A stretch of DNA of 64,000 nucleotides, taken from Aquanectria penicillioides. Its lineage: Eukaryota; Ascomycota; Sordariomycetes; Hypocreales; Nectriaceae. The stretch covers positions 1,922,001 to 1,986,000 of the forward strand of contig PYIU01000002.1 in the NCBI GenBank assembly GCA_003415625.1, written 5' to 3'. Made by a program: the position numbers and the translations under genes. Below the pieces are notes generated by a model. The model was not told where the DNA came from, did not search any database, and saw nothing but the letters and a program-made list of their open reading frames with translations. Positions 35,691 to 47,681 of this stretch are shown here, in pieces. The stretch's first letter is position 1; every line of letters begins with the position of its first letter.

Positions 35691-38168
35691 CTAAAGGCAT
35701 AACATAAAAGGAAAACTTTAAGCTCAATCTATTTAAACGCAAAAAAAATCTTAAAAAAAGCATTCAATTGAATGCTTTACACCTATAATCCATTATTTAA
35801 CCCACTATTATCTCTCTCCACAATTCATTCTACTTTCAATACCTAACCTCCCTATTCTAACTTTACTATTACCTTCTCCATAATGCAGTTCCTAATTGCA
35901 GTATTAATTAGCATAAAACTGGCAAGTAAGAATTAAAGGTTTAAATGGCTTATAAGTAGTAGTTACAATCTTATCCTACTGATTCACTAAAATTAACCCT
36001 TTTAGTGCATAAAAGATCTAGCTCTTTATTTAAGGGAGTTTAAGAACAGCCTATTAATTAATCTAAAGCAAATTCATTTATTTAATCCTAATAGTTATCT
36101 TTCTTTCAGTAAAGGCAATATAGTTTAGGTTATAATTACCTTACTAAATCCAAATAGCAGCATTAGTAATATTTCTAACTATAGTATTAGCAATTATAGC
36201 ATAACTCCCTTCTCTTGCTATATGCTTAGCTAATTAAGGAACTAATAAAGGTAATATAAAGCGCTTATAAAAACTCTATTTATTACTTTTAGTAGTAGGC
36301 AAATCTAAGTCTATTCGATTAAATTGCTATAAAACAGCCGATTTAAATAAAGGTATCTATTAAATTAATTAAATTAACTTAATTACTTGCTCTTTACTTA
36401 AGAAGTTAATAAACATTCAATTAAATGCATTAAAATAAGCAGGTATATTTTAGTTAACCTAAATTTCTTTTTTAAATGCACTTAATTGGGCAGTGCTTAT
36501 ATAAATCAGTAAGCTAGTAGGCAACTTATATAAAGGCTAGGCAGGTTTAATTACTAATTTAAGCTTAATAGTAGGTTTAAGGGCAAGAGTTTTAAACTTA
36601 AGGTATAAACTGTAAAAGCAAGTTGCTTTAATGCTCTAACTTTAGCGGTCTAAGGCTTATTTAAAACCTTCTCCTTTATTATCACTTAAGATAATAATAA
36701 CTCCAGTAGACTCACTAATCTTAGCAGAAAATCCATCTATTATCTAATACCTATAAGTTTAATAGCATTTAATTAGATTATTAGCCAAAAGACAGTAAGG
36801 CAGTTAAGGGCCTAATAGTAAAGGTAGACTTATTTAATAGCTATTGCCTTAAGGACTAAGCGGCTTTAAAACAATCTAATATTTATTCCTAAAAGTTTGG
36901 TAATTAACTCCCTTTTAGCTTATTATGCAATAACCTCCTAAATTAATATAGAGCTACTAAATATTAAGGGAACTATTCTAAAATCTTAGGATATAAATAG
37001 ATTTCTAGGTCCTAGTAAGTTCCATAAGCTTATATTAATTAAAGAACTTTCTATCGGTAATATTAAGTTCATTAAAAATAATAATACCAATAAAGTCTTG
37101 CATTTAATTGGCATTTAAAGCAATTAATTGAGTACTTTTCCCTTACTTACACTCAATAAAAACCTAATTGCAATGCATTAATGCTAAAGGGGGATTATTA
37201 ATAGCATTATAACCACTATTAAAAATTAAGGGCTAAATCATAAGGCATTTAACAATTAAAGTTCTAGTAAATCCAACTATTCCCTAAATATTAAGGAAAA
37301 GAAGGAAAGCGCCTAAAAAACTACATTCCTAATTCCTAGCTTACTTAATAATAGACATAATAAAAATAGAGAAATTATAGAATAACCCCATTTCAGTTAT
37401 AATCTCCCTCTATACTACAGTAAGTATAATAGCTTACTCATTCCAAAGGACATTAGCAGTATTATAAATAATTAAATGCCCTAGCTATCTATTCTAAATA
37501 AAAAAGCTCTAATAAATAGCATTAGTAAAGTAAGCAAAGCCAATTAATAGCCTCTTATTGTATATCGCTTATTAGAACTCTATAGGCATAAAACCAATTA
37601 AATATTTAGTCTTCCTAACATTTATTCCTTTTAGCAAAAGCTTATAAAAGAAACTCTTTTGCTTTTACTTATTCTTTTTAACTTTAGTACTTGCAATTAA
37701 AAGATTGGTTTAGTAAATTGCAAAAATATTAATAAGTCTATAAATAAGGGTAATAAAAAGGGCTTAAATACTAAAGTTTAAGGCCATTTCTTTCTTCTGT
37801 AGGTTTTTAAATAAGTCCTATAGGTCTTAACAATAAAATATTCAGGCTTAGCAAGAATTAAAAGGGAAGTCTCTAAAGTAACTAATATTAATAAGCTAAA
37901 AATCTAAATCGCTCTTATTACCTAAAATAGGCTAAGTTTCTAACTTATTAAACCAATAATCCTAATTTATTTAAGGGTAAAATAGTATAAATTAACTATT
38001 AAGCAATTAATTAAATGTTTTAGTAGTATTTTCTTTGCCAAAAGAAAAGAAATCTCCAATCCTGCCTTTATTCTAAATAACTCCTTTAGCCATATAGAGG
38101 TCTTTACTTAACATTAAAAATTGTGCCTTTAAAATAGTTGCACTTAAGGTTGCTTTCTTTAGCCCCAT
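35691..38168 (-). pseudogene. Unrecognised long ORF downstream of pol, gypsy copy A (ORF2)
   Basis: On the minus strand an ATG at 38168 opens a frame that stays coherent for roughly 820 codons, interrupted only by stops of the kind RIP makes from CAA, CAG, CGA or TGG. It starts MGLKKATLSATILKAQFLML and includes recognisable-quality stretches such as IGDFFSFGKENTTKTF, AYFTNAIYRSFFIQNRQLGH (some residues read through stops), IALNANQMQDFIGIIIF-like and LAKHIAREGSYAIIANTI. It shows no zinc knuckle, RT, RNase H, integrase or chromodomain motif, and no clear signal peptide or transmembrane segment. I do not recognise the family. Copies A and B differ by one base near 35,871, after which B's phase reads with fewer stops, so the true C terminus is uncertain. 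Confidence 0.6.
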
Positions 38169-40508
38169 TATAGAATAGAGTAAAGATCAATAGGGGATTT
38201 AAAAGCTTATAATTAAATGCTTATAACTTAAGAGATAAAGATTATTAGTATTTTATAAATATTACAAATAAAGTTAAAGTAATATAACTTACTGTAAAAT
38301 TATTAAAAGGAGGGAAAGAGTTGTAGGCATAAAGTAGATTAATATAACTTAAGCGCCTTTATTTTTAGTTTAGTATTATTTAAGTAAATTACTATTCTAA
38401 TATTTATATATATACAAATACCAATAAGTTTCTTAAAATAGCATACTTTTTGGTATTTAATAAGAATTTTATTGATATTTGGTTTTTACCTTAAATCTTA
38501 GGGGTCAATTTCCCATTTATTATAAAAGCACTGCATTAGCCCCCCCTTCCATTCCTTCCTTTCTTGCTTATTATTCTTCACCTCCCCAATTCTCTTGTAC
38601 CTCTAGCTATTACTGCAATTTTCATTCTTCATCTTACAATAGCTTTATATTGCAATAAGCTTAAGTCTCTTGCCTCTATACCTTATAATTGTCTCCCTAA
38701 TATATACAATCTTACTATTAGCTATATTTAGGCTTTTAAATTCTTTTATTAATACTCTATTTATTAGCATACCCGTAATGGTTTTTTCCATAAGGCTTTA
38801 ACTAATGCTATTAATATTGCCACCAAATAATTAATAAATACCCCTTTTTGTATTGCTTTTTAACCATTATTTTTATCTAGTAATTAATTAAATACTTTTA
38901 GATTTAGCAATACTTTAATATTTAAATTTATAGCTTTTAAGCTCTTAACTGACTTAATTAGCCCTTATATATTAAAATTGCCTTTAAGAAAGATAGCAAG
39001 TAGACTAATTGCAAACTTGCTTAATAGTTCATTTTGCAATTGCTATTTTGCAATTTAGTACTTTATTCTAGAGTAGATCTTCTCCTCTAGCATTAACTTC
39101 AGTCTATATATATCCCTATAGAATAGGCTCACCTAGTAAAATACTTCTTAACTTAACTGCCAACTTGCCTTAAGTATATTAAGGCACTTATTATTACCTT
39201 TATTAAATATACCAACCCCCTTATGTATTATAGATACATTTAATCATATACTTCCACAGTTTCTGCCCACAATAAACACATCCTTACTTCCTTCCATATA
39301 TATATTTTAGCATTAGGTTATATAAATGGCCGCTATATTAATTATATTTAAAACGGTTAATTTAAATGTAAATAGAGCTTCCTTTACAAATACTAACTAA
39401 AGGGTCCTTATAAAGGCCCTTATAACTTTCCTTTAGGTAATATAAATACTATTAGTAAGTCTGCTCAACCATCAACTTTTGCAGCAGATTTTCTTAGGCC
39501 AACTACTTGCCCGCAAATCATATACAGTTTTCCTACTAGCAGTATAGCTAATAATCGCCAGTTAATTAAGCAGGCACAAAAAGTATTCAATTAAAAGCAT
39601 AAAGTAGGTTTTAATTAATAAGAATAATAGTCTTTAGCTTATCTTTCAATATAAACTAGCTAAGTATAGTTTCCAATTTATTAATAATAATTCAATAGAT
39701 AGAAGATAGCGCCATAAAGCAATTAATCAAGTGTTTCTATGCCCTTTAAGGCCATTGCTATTATTGTATTGTTTTAATAACCTTAAAACTTAATTTCCAC
39801 TAGATATATTCAAATTTCTAAATTTTTTATAAATATTAACACTTTATTTCCTACCATTTTTTATGCATTTTTATCCATTTTTAAATAATTTTAACCCTTT
39901 TGCTATAGTTTCTAGGCGTTTCTGTCCTATTTTTATTGATTTTTAGTATAATTTTTAAAGTTTTTAAATAGATTTTAAGGGATTTTTAGGGATTTTTAGC
40001 ATTTTCTTAGGGTTTTTAGCCAATTTCTAGTTATTTTTATTTAATTTTATCCAGTTTTGCCATCTTTTTGCTTGCCTTTAATTGCTTTTTATCTTGCTTT
40101 CTTACTTTATTTTAAGTGGCTTGTTTTTTTTTAGTATAGTATTGGTTTTAGTATCTCCACTTCCCCCTTTTTAACCCCTAGCACCCCTCCCCTAATAGCA
40201 ACCCAGCTATCCTTAGCCTAATGCTATTACTAACTATTTAATTAATTGCTTACTATATTCTAGTACTGCATTTGCTAGTTGCTGCTTATCTTTAGAATTC
40301 AAACTTCAATAATCTCCCTAAGCCCAATATAGATGCATATTATAATGTTATTATTTAAGCTTTTTATAGCATTTAGATTGAATTTATCCTATTCCTACTG
40401 TCTTATAGATCTAGTTTATATCTAATCAAATGCTTCCCTTTCTTTCCTTACCCTTAATGGTACTTCCTAACTTGCACTAAAAGTCTCTTTATTATCCCCA
40501 CTTACTTA
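38169..40508. other. Spacer between pol and ORF2 in gypsy copy A
   Basis: About 2.3 kb without a readable frame. It contains T-rich repeated blocks around 39,820-40,100 (GGGATTTTTAGGGATTTTTA and similar), and fairly C-rich islands near 38,540 and 40,150-40,200. It might hold a promoter or internal leader for ORF2; this is speculation. Confidence 0.45.
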
Positions 40509-43500
40509 CTACCTATCCTTATTCTCCACAAACTTCTTTAATTAATTACTATAAATCGTACTAAAAAGCTTAACTCTATCTATAGTATTAAGGATATAAC
40601 TCTTTATCTTATTGGATGCATTAGCAATTCTATAAGGGCTTAACTAACACGGCTTTATTTTTGTAATATAAAATATATCCTTTTGATTCTATATATTATA
40701 CTAAAGAACTAGATCTCCTATAGCAAGAGGCTCTTTGCGTAGCCTATACTAATTCTTTTTGGTCTTTCTATTGGCAATTGACCTTTAGAATGCAGTTACT
40801 TATTGCCTAGCTTCTTCCACATCTTCCTGCTTTCACTTTAGGATCCTAATCCTTTACTTAAGTAGGTCCTTAGCAAAGGTTACATTATTCTATTTAATCA
40901 GCCGCTATATAGGCACTTTCACTTTTAAAGGAAGGACTAGCTCCCATTCATAAAGCAAATAAAAAGGTAATCTCCTATATAAGGCGCAAATAGCTGCTCT
41001 TTCAGCCAATAAAGCCATTAGCAAAATATCCACCCATTTTCCTTCTTCTTCACCCTTTTTCTTCAAGAAACTCATTATAGTGGCATAACCACCTTTAACA
41101 AATCCATTCGCTTTAGGGTTATAAATAGAAGTATTAATAACTTCTATACTAAGGCTATTAAGATCTTTAAGAATCCCTTTCATAATCTCTTTTCCATTAT
41201 TAATAACCACTCTTTTTGACATTCTATACCAATAGTGCAGTTTTTTAAGGAATTTCATAATATAGTAACTATTTAATCTTAGGATTAGCTTAGCCTCTAC
41301 CTATTCATAAAGATTGCACCTAGCTTTTAGTATAAATCCAAATCCTTTATTAAAAGGCATATACTATCTATTAAAATAAATCTTTATTATTAAGTAAATA
41401 GGCTTAATAGGTATAGAGGCTTCTATTAGTCTTTAGGGAATATATATCTAATATATTAAGCACTGCCTAATAGCTTCCGCAATGCTCCTTCTTATACCTT
41501 ATTAATAGTACCTTTTAAAAAGGAGTGTATAAATAGCATTGCAATTATAATGCCCCCTATTAATATAGTATAATTTAATTAAATCCTTTTAAATATCTTC
41601 CTTTTTTACAATTAACCTTAAGTTGCCTTCCCATTCCTTAGCCCTAATCTATAAGCGGCTACCTCTCATAAAATGTTTCTTAGCCTTTAGCTATAAGCAT
41701 TAGTAATTCTATAGGGTAATACCCATTGGCCTTTTTAATAAGAGCAAGTATTCCCCTAATTGCAATAAAGGTCCATTATAATTCTTTCTTAACTCCACTA
41801 GTTTATCCTTAATCTTAATAACATTAAGATAAGCGTCAATAAACTCTTTAATATTACCCTCAGCCTCTTAATCTATTTAATTAAATGCTTTTAGACCTTT
41901 CCTAAATAGCCCATTAGCTACATTATTCTTATTTTTAGAAATATATTAAATAGTAAAGTCAAACAATAGAATATAACCAATCCATTAAATGACTATTGCA
42001 TTAGGGATATTGCTAGCTCTACTATTAAGCTAGTAGACTAAAATTTAAGAATCTATCTTTAAAATAAAGGGCAATCTATATATATAGCTGCAAAGGCATT
42101 TAATTCTATACAATACACCCTTACATTTAAGTTTAATAGCATTATACCTTTATTCTATAGGAGTCTAAAGACCAAATTCATACCTCACTAAATGCCTCTT
42201 CCCCTCTATTATTTGCATCAATACTATACCCTAGCCTTCTTTACTAGCATCAATTATAAGAATAACCTCCCCAAATCCTTTAGAAAGGTCCAATATTGCT
42301 AGGATAGGAGTAAAGGTTATCTTTTCTTTAAGAATTGCTATAGCATTAGCTTATTTTTTACCCTATATTTATATAGCATCCTTCCTTAATAATTAAATAA
42401 AAGGTCTAGCAATTTAGGCATATCTTTTGACTTAAATTTAATAGTAGCCTATAATTTCTAGAAACGCTCTAACCTACTTTAGGTTATAGCATCTTTCCTA
42501 CTTATTAATCTTAATTACTTTTTTTCTATTAGCTGCCTTCTAGCTATACTGCATAAATATCTAATAATAACTGCAATATACTAGTAGAACTTTAACTTCC
42601 CTATAGAAATTATGCACTTAAATAGCTTAACATTTAAAAGAGTTTTATTTAAATTAATTAAATGCTCTAGGACAAACCTCTATACATTAGGAAGCACCTT
42701 CTCCCTATTATACTTAATCTTTAATCCTTTAATAGCAATATTATCCAAAAAGGCTTAATAGACTTTTAGTAATAGATTAAAAAGGATTTTAATTATAATC
42801 CTTAAGAACTATACTATTAAATTAGTTCCTCTTTATAGCAAAATGCATATTCTAAAAAGCCCTAATAGTATATTAAAAGTTATTAAATCCTAACTTTCCT
42901 TTACTAAAGAAATCTAATTATATCCTAAAAAGAAGTCTAAAAGAGTTAAGATTTTATATATTTTAAATTTAGCTAAGAATTTATTAGCTCCTAAAGGAAT
43001 TAATCTATCCTATATTATATATGCATTATATCTTTTGGCCAAATTAATTAAGTAGAGTCTACTATCCTTTTTTACTACTAGTATATATAGGTTTTAGTAG
43101 GCAGTATAAAACTCTTAAAGGATTCCTCTCTTTATTTAAGTTTTCAGCAACTTAATAACCTTCTTTTTTAATCCTTTAGGGATTAAGATATTTCCTATTT
43201 ACTAGGCTTTATATTCAATCATCTTAATAATCTATAGAAAGGCCACTTTAGGGTCTAGTCTCCCATACTCCTTAAAATCTTAAGCAAGTACCGCTTCTTT
43301 ATTATAGAGAATTTCCAAAAGGACACTTCTCTCTTTATCAATAAGGATCCCTTCTATTTAATTAATTACTTTCTAAAGTCTTTCTCTATATAGCCTTAAT
43401 CCTTTAGCTATTTTAGAGAACTTAAGTGTTAAAAGCTTTAAGTACTTAAACTTCTCTTTAAGGTCTCCTTTCACTTCCTCCCACCTCTTCTCCTTTCAAT

Positions 43501-46416
43501 ATAGATCCCCTTTAGGGATAGATCTATCTAATAGAATATTATCTTTAGAATGTATTTTATTGGCTTTTTATTTATATATTATATTAATAAATACTACCTT
43601 CTCTCTTTAATATGCAGCTAACTGTAGCTTTTCCTTTACCTTTATTACCTCTATATAATTAACCTTTAACCAATTCCTAACTATTAACTAAATTACTGCT
43701 TTTATTAATGCCTTATCTAACCATTTAATTGACTGCTTATTATTATCTTCTTTTAAACCCTATAATTCTATTGGTCTAAAAAAACTTTAGGAATTTATCT
43801 TTAATTGCCTTAAGTAGTCTCTATACTCCTTAAGGCATTCTATCTAATATTTCTAGCAGTAGGCATAATAATTTTAATTAAGCTAAATTAATATTATAGA
43901 AGCATTTCTCCTTTTGGAGATATATAATTAAATATAACTTTAGCAGCCTTAATAAAGGGCATTTCTAAAATAAAAGGAATAAAAATATATTCTCTTAAAG
44001 CAATATAGAATCTCTATACTATTTAAACATTTCTAAGAAACAGCTTAATATCCACTTCTCTATACATTTAAATTCAATTATTAAAGTAGGATATAGTAAA
44101 AGCTTCCACAGGCTTTACTTCTAACTTGCATTTTTATACTATCTTATTAAAGATAATATTTCCTTCTAACCTAAAATCCATTAAAGCTTTTTAAATTGTC
44201 CCATTAGGGTCACTTAACTTTATTTAAATTTTTAGCAGTTCTTAGCATTAGGCTAAAGTTCTTTAATACTATTAGTCCAAAATATTTATATAAACCATTA
44301 GATACATTTAATTAAATATAACTTTTCCCCCTTTAATTATTACACAGCCAACATTAACTTTATTAACACTTCCCTAATCCTTAATAAGGTATTCTTTAGG
44401 CAATAGCATATAATAAGGTTTGGATTCCTCCTTAATTAATATACTATTAATACTACACTGCTTAGCAATATAATTAAAGTACTCCTTTAAAAATATTGCT
44501 TTTAGATTATTAATTATAACTAAATTGGCAGCTTGCTAGACCCATCTCTTTTCTAGTAAAGGTTTAGGTTTCACCCATCTAACTTCTTTTATTCTTTTTA
44601 TATAATTAAAAACTATCTCCAAAATATTATTACCTAAAGGAAGGTTAAAAGTAATTAAGTTCTTAATAGTTATTTAGACTTTTAATCCTACTACCTTTTC
44701 ATAAACTTATCTCCTTATCTAAATAACCTTAAGCATTTAATTAAAAGCATTCTAATCCTTTTCTTTAAGAATAATATCGGCAATCTCCCTATTCTTAATA
44801 AGTTCCCTATTTATAACCTAAATAAAAGACTAAATTCCCTTTTCCTCTTTTTAACTAGCCAATTCCTCTTTCAATTCTACTCTTATGCATTTTGCAGCAT
44901 TAGTTTCCAATATAATATTAGCAATAAAAGGGTCATCAATCAATTCTATAGCTTAATTATCAATAAAAATGCAATTAACTTTAAATTCTTAGGTCTCCTT
45001 AAGGGAATTCCCATTAAGCATTAAAAAGCTATACTTTAGTTGGTTAGTATGCCTAAAAAAGTCTTTAATTAAACACTTCTCTTTCTTAGCAACCTACTAT
45101 TTCCATACATTCAGCTTATCCACCATTATAACCTTAGCTTAGCCATAAATCTTAAAGGTAGGGAATTCCAGGATCTATAAAATAACCATTTTTCTTATTC
45201 CTCCTCTAATAGCAAGCTTATATATTAGTTTTAAGGGTAGTAAGAGTTCCTATTGCCCTATCTAAATAAAGCCAATATTGCTATTATAATCTACAAACCC
45301 CCTCCTTTTATCTTCCATAAAAAATAGGCAATAGTTTAAAAAATGCCCTACTTTTGCATAATAGAAGCACTTTAGATCCCTATTATAACTTGCATTAATA
45401 TAGAAGTCATAATAAAGATGCATATAATTAGATTCTTCCACTTAATTAAGGTTATTCCTAACTAGCAATAACAATCCTATTTTCAGTTAATTGATCTCTT
45501 AGCGCATAATCCTCTCCAACTCCTATAACTTATTTATAACATCTTAGGCCACATTAATTCATAGCTTCTCCATTCCTTCAGTAAGAAGACTTAACTCCCC
45601 TTTTAAGCTTTAAATAGAGTTAGGGAACTTAAGCTTTTAATGCTAGAGCTAATTTTAATAAGCAAAAGGTTTTTTAGTTTTCCTAAAATGTCTAAAGTTA
45701 TTATCCTTCCCTTCTATCTAAAAGATCTAAATTCCTTTTTTAGCATTAAAAAAGTTCTTAATTAGCCCAATTATCTCCTTATACCTTATTATTCTTAAGG
45801 TATTTAGGTATTTCCCTTTCTATTAGCAGATATTAATAATAATGTTTTTCGGCATAGCATTATAGACAGCCTAAGCCTATACTATAAAAGCCTCCCAGCC
45901 AATAGGATTTACTCTTCTATTAAATTAGGCATACTTTATAAGCCACTAAAGGATAACTCTATACTCTATAAACTAAATTAAAGTTATATTTATTTGCTAG
46001 AGCTTATTCTTAGGTAGATTTAACTAATTTAAATCCTAGTATTTAAAGGTTTCCAAAAGGTTCTGCTTTATAATAGGCCAATTATTGCCTTTTAGTAAGT
46101 TTATAATATCTTAAAACACTTTAAAGGTCATATAGTATATTAAAGCTTCACCCTTTACACTATCTACAACTCCTTAACTGGTTATAAATCCATTATATAA
46201 TCTAAGGAAATGTATAATATTCCTCCTATTAAAAATTATATTAAGCGATTAAATAGGGGTAATAGTCACTTCTATTATCTTAGTCAATATATTTAGTTTA
46301 TTCTCTTTAGGAATATTAGTATTAGTAGTACTAATTAACTCAAAAAGGATAGTTAAAGATTGTTAACTATATTAACCCCCTTTACTTCTAATAGGGCTTG
46401 GGGGGTTTAATCGCAT
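40509..46416 (-). pseudogene. gag-pol remnant of gypsy copy A
   Basis: Gag appears to start at ATG 46416 (MRLNPPSPIRSKGG...). A CCHC knuckle lies at 45328-45369 (CFYYAKVGHFLNYC, second Cys now Tyr). A protease remnant (KALMDFRLEGNII, from a family D-S-G type site) lies near 44,178. The RT signature AFLDNIAIKG lies at 42,725-42,754 with the second Asp now Asn, as RIP would cause. The integrase core (RVVINNGKEIMKGI, YNPKANGF) lies at 40,905-41,258 and its C-terminal GDLVL/PYRI region runs to a stop near 40,509. Gag and protease share one frame; RT and integrase lie in others. In copy B, RT and integrase share a frame, so A has at least one extra indel between them. Confidence 0.82.
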
Positions 46417-47298
46417 TCAATTAAATATTCCCTTTATTTTCTTATCTAAAGGCACCAGTAAATTATAGTTATTAGGATTCCCACAATAAGTGTTCCAATA
46501 TATATATATAGGGGAGTATAGGCCAGTTGCCCAACTCCTAGGGTTATAAGTTGCAATAAAATAATATATATATATAATAAAAGAATAAAATAATAAAACA
46601 AATTAAAATATATACTAAAATAATTAAAAAAAGTAAAGAAAAGGAATAGTAGTATTATATTTAGTAAGACTTTATCTTAATGAATTTAAACTGGCTTTTT
46701 AAAGTTAGTAACAATAGGTAAAGTAGCCAATTAAAATAATAGTAAATATATATATACACCCTTTAGCTAAAGTCTAAAGACTAACAAGAATAATAAAAAT
46801 TTCCCATCCCCTATAATTAATTAGGGGTTAAATAATCTTCTTCTTTCTCTTCCTTCTCCTTTCTCAATCCACAAACCAAGCTTTTAGCAGTCTTAAGTAT
46901 ACTCCAATATTCAAAAGTATCTAATTAAATGCTTGCATATTATTTGCACTATTATTTTGCCTTATATGCCTTTATGCTAATATATTAGCACTATACTAAA
47001 TTATTGAATTTTTCTATATATCTGCCTTAACTATAATAGTAGGTTTTCTTTTTCTAGAACGCAAACTTATATTAGTATCTCCACTTACTTTTAGTGTCAT
47101 TTTCAATCTCGATGCCCCCTATTTTTACAAAAGTAATAGGTTTTCCAATATCTAGGAATTCCCAGACCTTTACAATCAATCGTCCACCACTTCTTTAGGT
47201 TCTTAATAATAGCTTAAAAGTATTACTAAAGAGTCTAATTAAATACTTTAGTATCTTTTTAAATAACTTAAAGGCTTCTCCCCACTATAACCTCCAAA

Positions 47299-47681
47299 TA
47301 TATTAATAGACAGGGACACTAGCTAAAATATACACTCCACCCAAAAGGGTATAGGGTAAGTAGGTTCGGTTAAAGACCAAATAGCCTTCCTAAGCAGCTA
47401 TAAACAACTTAAAAGAGTATTAAAGCATTTAATCGAATGCTTTAGAGTATCCCTTAAAGAAAAGAAAGAAAGAAAATAGGGCAGAAAGTCATAAATAAAG
47501 TAATATTATAAGGGGCTGCACTGAAACTTTAATAGGGTCTAAATGCAAGGAATTTAGAATTTCAAAAATAAAAATTAATTAAAGAAAACTGCCTATTCAT
47601 TTCCTATATCTCTAAGGTCTCTTTTATCTTCCTAATCAATCTAATAATAAATTGATCCATATTACCCTAGACCCCAACTCA
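47299..47681 (-). repeat. LTR 2 (5' LTR of copy A)
   Basis: 383 bp, same length as LTR 1, differing by transitions (for example TATATTAATAG against TGTGTTAGTGG at the edge). Adjacent internal sequence on the minus strand reads TTTGGAGGTTATAGTGGGG, a possible primer-binding site beginning TGG; the tRNA is not identified. Confidence 0.9.

Larger units (their letters stand above)
35397..47440. repeat. Dispersed short palindrome, consensus GCATTYRATYRAATGC
   Basis: Clear or degraded copies in element A at 35397, 35760 (perfect: GCATTCAATTGAATGC), 36413, 36765, 37100, 37467, 37992, 40420, 41875, 42651, 43721, 44304, 44733, 46413, 46918, 47232 and 47425. Two are in the LTRs and the rest internal. 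Allowing C/T and G/A changes, all fit an ancestral GCATTCGATCGAATGC. Element B has the same sites. None is seen in this full form in the copia-like segment. In ORF2 the copies sit in at least two codon phases (read as x-L-I-x-C/Y at 36765 and 37467, as F/N-x-x-M at 36413 and 37100), so the conservation is at the DNA or RNA level. Confidence 0.7.
35271..47681 (-). mobile_element. Ty3/gypsy-type LTR retrotransposon, copy A (12,411 bp, RIP-degraded)
   Basis: Bounded by two 383-bp LTRs and flanked by a 4-bp direct repeat ATAC (35267-35270 and 47682-47685), consistent with a target-site duplication. On the minus strand the LTR starts TGAGTTGGGG and ends CACTAACACA (copy 1 and 2 consensus), with a polypurine tract AAGGAGGGA next to the 3' LTR (about 35,654-35,662). 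Order on the minus strand is gag, protease, RT, integrase, which defines the gypsy order. Unusually, about 4.9 kb separates the end of pol (about 40,509) from the 3' LTR, and 2.5 kb of it is an extra long reading frame. Heavily mutated and surely inactive. Confidence 0.9.

Noticed and set aside
40905..41258. Functional integrase gene
   Set aside because: The open stretch is only a fragment of a RIP-mutated polyprotein; the RT signature is broken and frames do not connect.
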